A program made the position numbers and the translations under genes. Shown piece after piece: positions 1 through 6,342 of a DNA stretch of 9,663 bases (the stretch's first letter is position 1; each line of letters opens with the position of its first letter). The notes beneath the pieces are model-generated. The model saw only the letters and a list, made by a program, of their open reading frames with translations, was not told the origin of the DNA and made no database searches. Source of the stretch: Anaeromyxobacteraceae bacterium. GTDB taxonomy: Bacteria > Myxococcota > Myxococcia > Myxococcales > Anaeromyxobacteraceae. The stretch spans positions 1 through 9,663 of the forward strand of contig DAIEMM010000147.1 in assembly GCA_027349605.1 (NCBI GenBank), written 5' to 3'.

Positions 1-143
1 AGCGTCCGGCGGGCCCGCGGGGCGCGGGCGAAGGCGTGGGCCACGGTGCGGCGCAGGCGCTCGCCCTGCTGCGCGTGGCGGGCCTCGGGGGACTGGGACT
101 CGACGGCCGGGTCGAGGATGCGGGATGGGCGCAACGTGGGCAT
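1..143 (-). CDS. paaK: Phenylacetate-CoA-ligase-like protein, N-terminal fragment (runs off window)
   Basis: Reading the minus strand from the ATG at 143 gives 47 codons with no stop before the window edge. The translation starts MPTLRPSRILDPAVE and continues with SPEARHAQQGERLRRTVAHAFARAP. The pattern (ILDPAVE, then a QxERLRRTVAHAFARxP helix) is the usual N-terminus of the PaaK family of AMP-forming aryl-CoA ligases, which turn phenylacetate or related aryl acids into CoA thioesters. No catalytic motif lies inside the window, so the substrate cannot be judged. The common V-P-x-Y-R-R step appears here as A-P-R-A-R-R. The start lies 13 bp after the livF stop, with only a weak AAGG upstream, so translation is probably coupled to livF. 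It would be the last visible gene of the liv cassette. Other adenylate-forming ligases cannot be fully excluded from so short a piece. Confidence 0.72.
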   Translation of the reverse strand, partial: MPTLRPSRILDPAVESQSPEARHAQQGERLRRTVAHAFARAPRARRT

Positions 144-156
144 GCCGGAGGCCTTG

Positions 157-951
157 CTAGGAAAGCCAGCGCTTGCGGCGCTTGTAGAACTTCAGGTTCT
201 TGTAGCTCTTCTTCCCGCCCTCGCCGCCGCCGCCCAGGTAGAACTCCTTCACGTCCTCGTTCGAGCGGAGCTTCTCGGGATCCCCGTCGAGCACCACCCG
301 TCCGCTCTCCATGATGTAGCCGTAGTCGGCGATGGAGAGGGCCAGGTTGGCGTTCTGCTCGACGAGCAGGATGGTGGTCTTCCGCTCCTCGTTGATGCGC
401 TTCACGATGCGGAAGATCTCGGCGACCAGCAGGGGGGCGAGCCCCAGCGACGGCTCGTCGAGCATCATGAGCTTGGGGCGCGCCATGAGGGCGCGGCTGA
501 TGGCGAGCATCTGCTGCTCGCCTCCGGAGAGGTAGCCGGCCAGCTTCTTCCGCCGCTCGCGCAGGCGCGGGAAGAACTCGTAGCAGGCCTCCTTGTCGGC
601 CCGCAGGCCGGCCCGGTCGTTGCGGGTGTAGCCCCCCATGTCGATGTTCTCCTCGACGGTGAGGTCCTCGAAGACGCGCCGCCCCTCCATGACCTGGAAG
701 ATGCCGCGCCGCACCACCGCCTCGGGGGGAAGCTCGTGCACCGGCTTCCCCTCGAAGAAGATGCCGCCGTCGGTGACCTCCCCCTCCTCGCTGCGGAGCA
801 GCCCGGAGATGGCCTTGAGGGTGGTGGACTTGCCGGCGCCGTTCGAGCCGAGCAGCGCCACGATCTTCCCCTCCGGGACGGAGAGAGAGAGCCCCTTCAG
901 CACCAGGATCACGTCGTCGTAGATGACCTCGACGTTCTTCAGCTCGAGCAT
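157..951 (-). CDS. livF: LivF-type ABC transporter ATPase (HAAT family)
   Basis: This 264-residue protein is one of the two cytoplasmic ATPases of a hydrophobic/branched-chain amino-acid-type importer. It carries Walker A GSNGAGKST (35-43), Q-loop Q86, signature LSGGEQQ (141-147) and Walker B LMMLDEP (161-167, catalytic E166). The switch position reads LLVEQN, with Q199 where most ABC ATPases have His; this is usual for LivF and is not a defect. The C-terminus from about residue 245 is a Gly-rich linker followed by a basic tail (KKSYKNLKFYKRRKRWLS) beyond the normal LivF core. The ATG start has AAGGAG 9 nt upstream. The gene lies 65 bp after the binding-protein gene and 13 bp before the CoA-ligase gene, on the same strand. 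It should pair with the LivG at 6343-7110 to drive LivH/LivM. Assignment to LivF rather than LivG rests on the EQN switch and the lack of the LivG insertion. Confidence 0.95.
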   Translation of the reverse strand: MLELKNVEVIYDDVILVLKGLSLSVPEGKIVALLGSNGAGKSTTLKAISGLLRSEEGEVTDGGIFFEGKPVHELPPEAVVRRGIFQVMEGRRVFEDLTVEENIDMGGYTRNDRAGLRADKEACYEFFPRLRERRKKLAGYLSGGEQQMLAISRALMARPKLMMLDEPSLGLAPLLVAEIFRIVKRINEERKTTILLVEQNANLALSIADYGYIMESGRVVLDGDPEKLRSNEDVKEFYLGGGGEGGKKSYKNLKFYKRRKRWLS

Positions 952-960
952 CCGGGGGTT

Positions 961-972
961 CTCCTTCGGGAG
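961..972 (-). promoter_or_regulatory. Small hairpin enclosing the livF ribosome binding site
   Basis: On the minus strand the bases read CTCC-CGAA-GGAG, a 4-bp perfect stem whose right arm is the AAGGAG Shine-Dalgarno of livF. It is short and only weakly stable. It could reduce livF initiation unless ribosomes arrive from upstream. Functional relevance is inference. Confidence 0.35.
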
Positions 973-998
973 CGGGCGGGGCGCGAACGCCCCACCCG
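973..998 (-). promoter_or_regulatory. Strong intercistronic stem-loop between the binding-protein gene and livF
   Basis: In the minus-strand transcript the arms 998-988 (CGGGUGGGGCG) and 983-973 (CGCCCCGCCCG) pair over 11 bp with a single U-G wobble, closing a UUCG loop. The stem sits 18 bp after the binding-protein stop and 21 bp before livF. No U-tract follows, so it is not a classical intrinsic terminator. Stems at this place in binding-protein operons are known to protect the upstream mRNA 3' end and give more binding protein than ATPase. That role here is inferred from position and strength. Confidence 0.7.
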
Positions 999-1016
999 TC
1001 CGGTTTCACCTATGGT

Positions 1017-2216
1017 CTACAGCCCGAACCACTCCGCCGTGCGCGGCATGATGTAGTCGCCGATCTTCACGAGCTTCCCGCCCTGGACCTGGTAGATGCT
1101 GGTCGTCATGGTGGGGCGGTGGTCGGTGGGGGTGTAGGTCACCGACTGCGAGAGGCCGCCGGTGGAGAAGTCGGCCAGCGTCTCTGCCGCCGCCTTCACG
1201 CCCGGCCCGTTCAGCTGGCCGGCCTTGTCGGCGCGCTTGAGCGCCTCCGACCACACCATCACGTACGTGTAGCCGCGCACGTACATGGCGTCGCCCTTCT
1301 CTCCGGCGCGCAGCTTGTCGTGCATGGCCATCACGTTCTTCATGCCCGGGACGGGCGTGCCGTACGGGACGTGGGGCATGACGCCGGTGACGCCCTCGGC
1401 GAGCGGCCCGGCCACGGCCACCAGCGACTCGGAGAAGCCGTAGGGGTTCGACCCGAACTTGACGTCCATCCCGAGCTTCTTCGCGTCGCGGAGCACGAGC
1501 GACACGCCGGTGGTGGTGACGTTGATGTAGGCGTACTGGACGCCCTTCTGCTTCATGGTGAGCAGCTGGCTGGTGGCGTCCTGGAAGTTCGGGGGCAGGA
1601 CCGCCTCGTCGACCACGTCCACGCCGATCACGCCGCCGTACTTCTTGCCGGCCGCGATGGGGGACTTCCCGTAGGCGTTGTCGCCGTACATGAAGGCGAC
1701 CTTGGGGTTCCCCTTGCCGCCCGACTTGGCGTAGTCCTGCTTCACCCAGTCCATCCAGGAGCGGAGCTGGTCGGAGTAGGTGGGGGCGACGAAGAAGTTG
1801 TAGGGGAACTTGGAGGGGACGGTGAGCGGCGCCGAGAACGAGGCCGAGAAGTAGGGGACCTTGTCCTGGCCCACGAAGTCCTTGAGGGCCTCGGTGTCGC
1901 CGGTGCCCCAGCCCTGGATCATGACGACCTTGTCGTCGTTGACGAGCTTCTTGTAGAGGGCGCGGGCCTGGTCGATCTTGTAGGCGTAGTCCGCGCCGAT
2001 GAGCTTGATCTTCTTGCCGTTGATGCCGCCGTTCTCGTTCACCCAGACGACGGCGTCCTGCACGCCCTGGGCGAAGGGCTTGCCCACGTCGGAGGTGACG
2101 CCGGTCAGGTCGAAGATTCCGCCGACCTTGATCTCCTGCTGGGCCGAGGCCCAGGAGGGTGAGAGGGCCGCCAGGGCCGAGGCGACGATGGCTACGAGGG
2201 ACTTGCGTGGGGTCAT
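1017..2216 (-). CDS. Periplasmic substrate-binding protein of Liv-type ABC importer
   Basis: This is a 399-residue type-1 periplasmic binding protein (LivK/Peripla_BP_6 type) that would capture the substrate and deliver it to LivH/LivM. Residues 1-25 form a Sec signal peptide: basic MTPRK, a hydrophobic stretch, then a WASA/Q cleavage site (A23-S-A25). No lipobox Cys is present, so it is a soluble periplasmic protein. The mature chain begins EIKVGGIFDLTG, followed by GKPFAQGVQDAVVWVNENGGINGKKIKLI (roughly residues 46-73), the usual N-lobe core. No cysteine is visible anywhere, so the disulfide of E. coli LivK is absent. I chose the ATG at 2216 because AGGAG lies 5 nt upstream and it starts the signal peptide directly; an in-frame TTG at 2243 would only add nine residues. 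The ligand cannot be read from sequence. The neighbouring CoA ligases suggest an aromatic or branched-chain acid or amino acid. Confidence 0.92.
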   Translation of the reverse strand: MTPRKSLVAIVASALAALSPSWASAQQEIKVGGIFDLTGVTSDVGKPFAQGVQDAVVWVNENGGINGKKIKLIGADYAYKIDQARALYKKLVNDDKVVMIQGWGTGDTEALKDFVGQDKVPYFSASFSAPLTVPSKFPYNFFVAPTYSDQLRSWMDWVKQDYAKSGGKGNPKVAFMYGDNAYGKSPIAAGKKYGGVIGVDVVDEAVLPPNFQDATSQLLTMKQKGVQYAYINVTTTGVSLVLRDAKKLGMDVKFGSNPYGFSESLVAVAGPLAEGVTGVMPHVPYGTPVPGMKNVMAMHDKLRAGEKGDAMYVRGYTYVMVWSEALKRADKAGQLNGPGVKAAAETLADFSTGGLSQSVTYTPTDHRPTMTTSIYQVQGGKLVKIGDYIMPRTAEWFGL

Positions 2217-2221
2217 GTATT

Positions 2222-2226
2222 CTCCT
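2222..2226 (-). promoter_or_regulatory. Ribosome binding site that fixes the binding-protein start
   Basis: AGGAG on the minus strand lies 5 nt before the ATG at 2216. It falls inside the reading frame of the longer TTG alternative at 2243 and therefore supports the shorter start. Confidence 0.75.
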
Positions 2227-2268
2227 ATTTCACTTACGGTCAACTGCGCGGGGCTCGCTGCCGGGCTG

Positions 2269-3312
2269 CTAGTACGAGAACGGATACAGCTTCCAGTACG
2301 CCTTGATGTGGTTCCACCGGGCGGCCATGCCGTCCGGCTCGAAGATGAGGAAGAGGATCACCACCAGGCCGAAGACGCCGGTCTTGATGGGGGCCACGAT
2401 GACCATCAGGCCCGGCCACTGGTTGCCGAGCGCGTCGGTGGCGAGGCGCAGCATCTCCGGGAGCAGGGTGATGAAGATGGCGCCGAAGATGGATCCCACG
2501 ATCGAGCCCAGGCCGCCGATGATGACCATGCCCAGGTAGTCGATGGCCAGCGTGATGGGGAAGTTCTCCGGGCTGATGATGCGCGCCTGGTAGGCGAGGA
2601 GCGAGCCGGCCACGCCGATGAGGAAGCTCGAGATCGCGAAGGACAGGAGCTTGTAGCGGAAGACGTCCACGCCCATGACCTCGGCGGAGATGTCCTGGTC
2701 GCGGATGGCCACGAAGGCCTTGCCGGTCTTGGTGCGGAAGAGGTTCTTCGTGAAGAAGAGCAGCCCGACCATGATCGGGTAGATCAGGTAGTAGATGCCC
2801 CGGTCGTCCTTGAGCACGATTCCGGCGAACTGCGCCGCCGGGATGGAGATCCCGTTCACGCCCCCGGTCATGTGGTCCCAGTGGCTGACGGTGAACTCGA
2901 CGATGTAGTGCGCGGCCAGCGTGGCGACCGCCAGGTAGAGCCCCTTGAGCCGGAGCGACGGGATGCCGAAGACCAGGCCGATCATCGCGGTGAGGAGCCC
3001 CGACAGCGGGATCACCACCACGAAGGGGAGCCCGGCCTTGCCGGCCAGGGCCGCGGTGGTGAAGGCTCCCACCGCCAGGAAGGCGGCCGTCCCCAGCGAG
3101 ATGAGCCCGGTGTAGCCGGTGACCACGTTCAGCCCGGCCGCGGCGATGATGGCGATGAAGATCCGGTTCAGGACGTCGAGCCAGTAGGTGGTGGAGAACT
3201 GGGGCAGGACGAGCAGGAAGGCCAGCAGGCCCGCCAGGAGGACCCGGGGCAAGGGGGAGTCGAAGAGCGACATGTCCTCGGCGTAGCTCTGACGGAAGTC
3301 CCCACAGCGCAT
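2269..3312 (-). CDS. livM: LivM-type ABC transporter permease
   Basis: This 347-residue polytopic inner-membrane protein is the LivM half of the importer channel. After a short polar N-terminus, hydrophobic segments run from about residue 22 to 325. LivM hallmarks are GLNVVTGYTGLISLG (60-74), SLRLKGLYLAVATLA (119-133), TGGVNGI (149-155), the cytoplasmic coupling loop GKAFVAIRDQDISAEVMGVDV (197-217 region) and GGLGSIVGSIFGA (266-278). The ATG at 3312 is preferred because AGGGAGG sits 6 nt upstream and overlaps the livH stop; an internal ATG at 3273 has a poorly spaced site. The gene begins 11 bp after livH and ends 52 bp before the binding-protein start. The same frame stays open upstream through livH to about 4374, but that part is out-of-frame high-GC noise. 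Confidence 0.94.
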   Translation of the reverse strand: MRCGDFRQSYAEDMSLFDSPLPRVLLAGLLAFLLVLPQFSTTYWLDVLNRIFIAIIAAAGLNVVTGYTGLISLGTAAFLAVGAFTTAALAGKAGLPFVVVIPLSGLLTAMIGLVFGIPSLRLKGLYLAVATLAAHYIVEFTVSHWDHMTGGVNGISIPAAQFAGIVLKDDRGIYYLIYPIMVGLLFFTKNLFRTKTGKAFVAIRDQDISAEVMGVDVFRYKLLSFAISSFLIGVAGSLLAYQARIISPENFPITLAIDYLGMVIIGGLGSIVGSIFGAIFITLLPEMLRLATDALGNQWPGLMVIVAPIKTGVFGLVVILFLIFEPDGMAARWNHIKAYWKLYPFSY

Positions 3313-3318
3313 CGATTG

Positions 3319-3325
3319 CCTCCCT
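3319..3325 (-). promoter_or_regulatory. livM ribosome binding site overlapping the livH stop codon
   Basis: AGGGAGG on the minus strand ends 6 nt before the livM ATG at 3312, and its first bases are part of the livH TAG. It decides the livM start and ties livM translation to termination of livH. Confidence 0.75.
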
Positions 3326-4211
3326 AGACCCGCTCGATCTTGATCTTCCCGAAGAGCCCGTACGGCTTGAAGCCGAGGATGAGCACCAGGATCACGAAGG
3401 GAGCGACCTCCTTGGCCCCGCCTCCCACCAGTGGATCGAGGTAGCCGCCCGCCAGGTTCTCCAGGATGCCCATGATGGGCCCGCCCACGATGGCGCCGGC
3501 GATGGAGTCGAGGCCTCCCAGGATCACCACCGGGATGACCTTCAGGCCGAAGAAGGCCATGGCCCCGTCGAGGCCGCCGCGGATCCCGGCGAGGAGCACC
3601 CCGCCGATGGCCGAGACCACCGCGGCGATGGACCAGGCCAGCGCGAAGATGCGCTTCACCGAGATGCCCATGGAGAGGGACACCTGCTGGGAGAAGGCGG
3701 TGGCGCGCATGGCCACGCCGGCCCGGGTGAACTTGAAGAAGAGCGTGAAGATGACGAGCAGGACGGCCACGCTCGCCAGGCTGATGAGGTAGCCCTGGGA
3801 GACCGGCAGCGGCCCGATCTTCACCGGCTCGGCCGGGAAGATGTCGGGGAAGGGGCGCAGCTCGGTGCCCCAGACGCCCTGGATGATGGCCTTGAGCAGC
3901 GAGGAGAGCCCCAGGGTCACCATGATGAGCGAGATGACCGGCTCGCCGATCATGGGCCGCAGGATGATCCGCTCGGTGAGGATGCCCATCAGCGCCGAGA
4001 ACGCCAGCGTGAGGAGGAACGACCAGAAGAAGGGGACGTGGTACTGCACCGTGAGGGTGAGGCAGATGTACGCACCGAGCACCAGGAACTCGCCCTGGGC
4101 GAAGTTGAGCACGCTCGTCGACTTGTAGATGACGACGAAGCCCAGGCCGACGAGCGAGTAGATGCTCCCCACCACGATGCCGTTGAGCAGGAGCTGGAGG
4201 AAGAATTCCAT
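3324..4211 (-). CDS. livH: LivH-type ABC transporter permease
   Basis: This 295-residue integral membrane protein is the LivH partner of LivM. It starts MEFFLQLLLNGIVVGSIYSLVGLGFVVIY, typical of the family. NFAQGE (36-41), the coupling loop GVAMRATAFSQQVSLSMGISV (165-185 region) and GGLDSIAGAIVGG (232-244) are all present, and length and hydrophobic profile fit the family. The ATG at 4211 has GGAG 5 nt upstream, but that Shine-Dalgarno lies inside the terminal inverted repeat of the small palindromic element at 4214-4390. A six-codon mini-ORF (MPGTEH) starting at 4231 ends in TAA overlapping the livH ATG as TAATG. Translation of livH may therefore differ from the rest of the operon. livM follows after 11 bp. 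Confidence 0.95.
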   Translation of the reverse strand: MEFFLQLLLNGIVVGSIYSLVGLGFVVIYKSTSVLNFAQGEFLVLGAYICLTLTVQYHVPFFWSFLLTLAFSALMGILTERIILRPMIGEPVISLIMVTLGLSSLLKAIIQGVWGTELRPFPDIFPAEPVKIGPLPVSQGYLISLASVAVLLVIFTLFFKFTRAGVAMRATAFSQQVSLSMGISVKRIFALAWSIAAVVSAIGGVLLAGIRGGLDGAMAFFGLKVIPVVILGGLDSIAGAIVGGPIMGILENLAGGYLDPLVGGGAKEVAPFVILVLILGFKPYGLFGKIKIERV

Positions 4212-4213
4212 TA

Positions 4214-4233
4214 GTGCTCCGTCCCAGGCATGG
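4214..4233 (+). repeat. Left terminal inverted repeat of the palindromic element
   Basis: The sequence is GTGCTCCGTCCCAGGCATGG. It matches the reverse complement of 4371-4390 except at two adjacent positions (GT here, AG there). On the minus strand it holds the GGAG that serves as the livH ribosome binding site. Confidence 0.8.
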
Positions 4234-4370
4234 TGACGTCACGAGAGCGCCGAGACCGATGCGAGGCGGGCGCCCGAGGAGGGAGCAGCGGAGGCGTGGT
4301 GATGCCACGTCGAGCAGCGCACCGACGAGGCCGCGCGCCGCAGGGAGAGGATCGGCGCTCGGAGTAGGCG

Positions 4371-4390
4371 CCATGCCTGGGCTGGAGCAC
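4371..4390 (-). repeat. Right terminal inverted repeat of the palindromic element
   Basis: Read on the minus strand it is GTGCTCCAGCCCAGGCATGG, directly following the TAA stop of the acyl-CoA synthetase gene. In the transcript it can pair with the distal repeat that contains the livH ribosome binding site. Confidence 0.8.
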
Positions 4391-6328
4391 TTAGGCCGCC
4401 TTTCCCGCGGACTCGCGCAGCCGCCGGACGAGGAGCGTGGTCTGGATGCGGGTGGTCTTGCCGTCCTGGAACTTGATGGTGGTGTCGATGTCCACCTCGC
4501 CGCGGTCCCCGTAGAGCGCGTCGATGACCACCTTGTAGCGCTCCTCCACGAACCCGCGCCGCACCTTGCGCGTCCGGGTCAGCTCCTCGTCGTCGGCGTC
4601 GAGCTCCTTGTAGAGGAGCACGAACTTCCGGATGCTGGCCGCCGCCGGGAGCGTCTCGTTCACCTGGTCGACCTCCTTCTGCACCAGGTCGTAGACCTGG
4701 GGCTTGGCGGAGAGGTCGGTGTAGGTCGTGTAGGAGATCTTGTTCTTCTCGGCCCACTTCCCCACCACGCCCATGTCGATGTTGAGCATGGCCGTGAGGT
4801 AGGGGCGCCCCTTGCCCACCACCACCGCCTCCTTCACGAACGGGGAGAACTTGAGCCGGTTCTCGATGAACTGGGGGGAGTACTGGGTGCCGTCGGCCAG
4901 CTGCATCACGTCCTTGATGCGGTCGATGACCACGAGCTGGCCGTCCTCGGCCAGGTAGCCGGCGTCGCCGGAGTGGAGCCAGCCTCCGGAGACGGTGGCG
5001 GCGGTGGCCTCGTCGTTCTTGTAGTAGCCGAGGAAGACGGCGTCGCTGCGGGAGAGGATCTCGCCCGTCTCGGAGATCTTCACCTCGGTGCCGGGGATGG
5101 GGACGCCCACGGTGTGGAACTGGATGTCCTCGTTGCGGTGGATGCAGGAGATGCCGCTGATCTCGGTCTGGCCGTAGATCTGCTTGAGCGGCACGTCCAT
5201 GGCGTGGAAGAAGCGGAAGACGTCGGGGCCGAGCGCCGCGCCGCCGGTGGAGGCGCTGCGCAGGTGGGTGAAGCCGAGGCGGTCCTTGAGGGCGCGGAAG
5301 AGGGCCCAGTGGCCGAGCTTGTGGAGCAGGCGCAGACCGGCCGGGATGGGCTTCTTCTGGAAGCGCAGGTCGGCCACCTTGCGCCCCACCGGCATCCAGC
5401 GCTCGTACATGAAGCGCTTGAACGGGGTGGTGTCCATGATCTTCACCTGGACCGTGGAGGTCAGGTTCTCCCAGATGCGGGGCGGCGCGAACATCACGTG
5501 GGGGCCGATCTCCCGGATGTTCTCCATCACCGTCTCGGGCTGCTCGGGGAAGTTCACCGTGAAGCCCACCGCCAGCGCCGAGGAGAGCGACATCATCTGC
5601 TCGCCGATCCAGGCCAGGGGGAGGAAGGAGACGAACTCGTCCCCCGGGAGCTTGGGGTCCACCGAGTTGAGCGAGAGCGCCATGGAGAGCAGGTTCCGGA
5701 AGGAGAGCATGGCCCCCTTGGGAAACCCGGTCGTGCCCGAGGTGTAGCTGATGATGGCCACGTCGGAGACCTTGCCGCGCCGGACGTGCTCCTCCCACGC
5801 GCCGGGCCGGTGCCCGAGGAACTCCCGCCCCAGCTCCTCCACCGCCTCGAAGGAGAGGAGCTTCTCGTGCTCGTACTTCCGGAGGCCGCGCGGGTCGGTG
5901 AAGATGACGTTCCGCACCTTGGGCAGCTTGTCGAGCATGTCGAGGATCTTGTCGACCTGCTCCTGGTCCTCCGCGACCACGAAGGTGGCGTCGCAGTGGT
6001 CGATGACGAAGGCCACCTCGGTGAGGTTGGAGTCCTGGTAGAGCCCCACCGATGCGCCGCCGGCGGCCTGGGCGGCCACCTCGGCCCACACCCACTCCGG
6101 CCGGTTGTCGCCGATGACGGCCACCTTGTCGCCGGGCTGCATCCCCAGGGAGACGAGACCCATCGAGAAGTCGCGGACGTGGTCGTGGTATTCACGCCAG
6201 GTGAACGGCTGCCAGATCCCGAACTCCTTCTCGCGCAGCGCCACCTTGTCGGGGTGGAGCCCGGCGTTGCGGACCAGGAGCTTCGGAAAGGTGTCGTTGC
6301 CCAGGAGCTGATCGAGGATGTCGGCCAC
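4391..6328 (-). CDS. AMP-forming long-chain-type acyl-CoA synthetase embedded in the liv operon
   Basis: This 645-residue cytoplasmic ligase belongs to the adenylate-forming superfamily (FAA1/FadD15-like) and forms acyl-AMP and then acyl-CoA from an organic acid, ATP and CoA. Visible motifs are the P-loop YTSGTTGFPKG (195-205), YGQTE (385-389), SGD (453-455, ribose-binding Asp455), DRIKD hinge (469-473) and a C-terminal RTRKVRR (585-591) where the catalytic Lys usually lies. The hinge is followed by QLADGTQYSPQFIEN rather than the T-x-GGK-x-x-x-P-x-x-IE of many long-chain enzymes. The GTG start at 6328 is chosen because GGGAG lies just upstream and the protein begins at the expected domain boundary; the frame stays open further upstream through livG without meaning. 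It starts 14 bp after livG and ends just before the palindromic element. Its place among transport genes suggests it traps the imported acid as a CoA ester. Chain-length or aromatic preference is not readable. Confidence 0.93.
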   Translation of the reverse strand: MADILDQLLGNDTFPKLLVRNAGLHPDKVALREKEFGIWQPFTWREYHDHVRDFSMGLVSLGMQPGDKVAVIGDNRPEWVWAEVAAQAAGGASVGLYQDSNLTEVAFVIDHCDATFVVAEDQEQVDKILDMLDKLPKVRNVIFTDPRGLRKYEHEKLLSFEAVEELGREFLGHRPGAWEEHVRRGKVSDVAIISYTSGTTGFPKGAMLSFRNLLSMALSLNSVDPKLPGDEFVSFLPLAWIGEQMMSLSSALAVGFTVNFPEQPETVMENIREIGPHVMFAPPRIWENLTSTVQVKIMDTTPFKRFMYERWMPVGRKVADLRFQKKPIPAGLRLLHKLGHWALFRALKDRLGFTHLRSASTGGAALGPDVFRFFHAMDVPLKQIYGQTEISGISCIHRNEDIQFHTVGVPIPGTEVKISETGEILSRSDAVFLGYYKNDEATAATVSGGWLHSGDAGYLAEDGQLVVIDRIKDVMQLADGTQYSPQFIENRLKFSPFVKEAVVVGKGRPYLTAMLNIDMGVVGKWAEKNKISYTTYTDLSAKPQVYDLVQKEVDQVNETLPAAASIRKFVLLYKELDADDEELTRTRKVRRGFVEERYKVVIDALYGDRGEVDIDTTIKFQDGKTTRIQTTLLVRRLRESAGKAA

Positions 6329-6342
6329 GGTCTCCCTTTCGC

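Larger units (their letters stand above)
4211..4393. mobile_element. MITE-like palindromic element with terminal inverted repeats and TTA direct repeats
   Basis: The core at 4214-4390 (177 bp) is bounded by 20-bp terminal inverted repeats that match at 18 of 20 positions. Identical TTA triplets flank it in direct orientation at 4211-4213 and 4391-4393, as expected of a target-site duplication. Inside, a perfect 9-bp inverted repeat (4245-4253 with 4352-4360) lies at nearly the same symmetry centre, and a perfect 5-bp hairpin (4295-4299 with 4305-4309) sits at the centre. There is no transposase; the element is too short to encode one. The right TTA is the reverse complement of the synthetase TAA stop, and the left one overlaps the livH start. 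Deleting the element plus one TTA gives synthetase-TAATG-livH. A non-mobile regulatory hairpin is the alternative reading. The family is unknown to me. Confidence 0.6.

Noticed and set aside
199..201. Q199 instead of the switch His in LivF as a possible inactivating change (residue numbers)
   Set aside because: The LLVEQN form is the normal LivF family sequence, and Walker A, Walker B and signature are intact.
2217..2268. Possible internal promoter (TTGACC on the minus strand) before the binding-protein gene
   Set aside because: The spacing leads to no recognisable -10 box. The 52-bp gap shows only a ribosome binding site clearly.
46..3327. Other long plus-strand frames opposite livF, the binding protein and livM
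   Set aside because: They mirror the codon structure of the minus-strand genes, show no domain pattern, and lack convincing ribosome binding sites.
3313..4374. Upstream extension of the livM frame to 4374
   Set aside because: It overlaps livH out of frame and is Arg/His/Pro-rich noise. A strong ribosome binding site marks the livM start at 3312.
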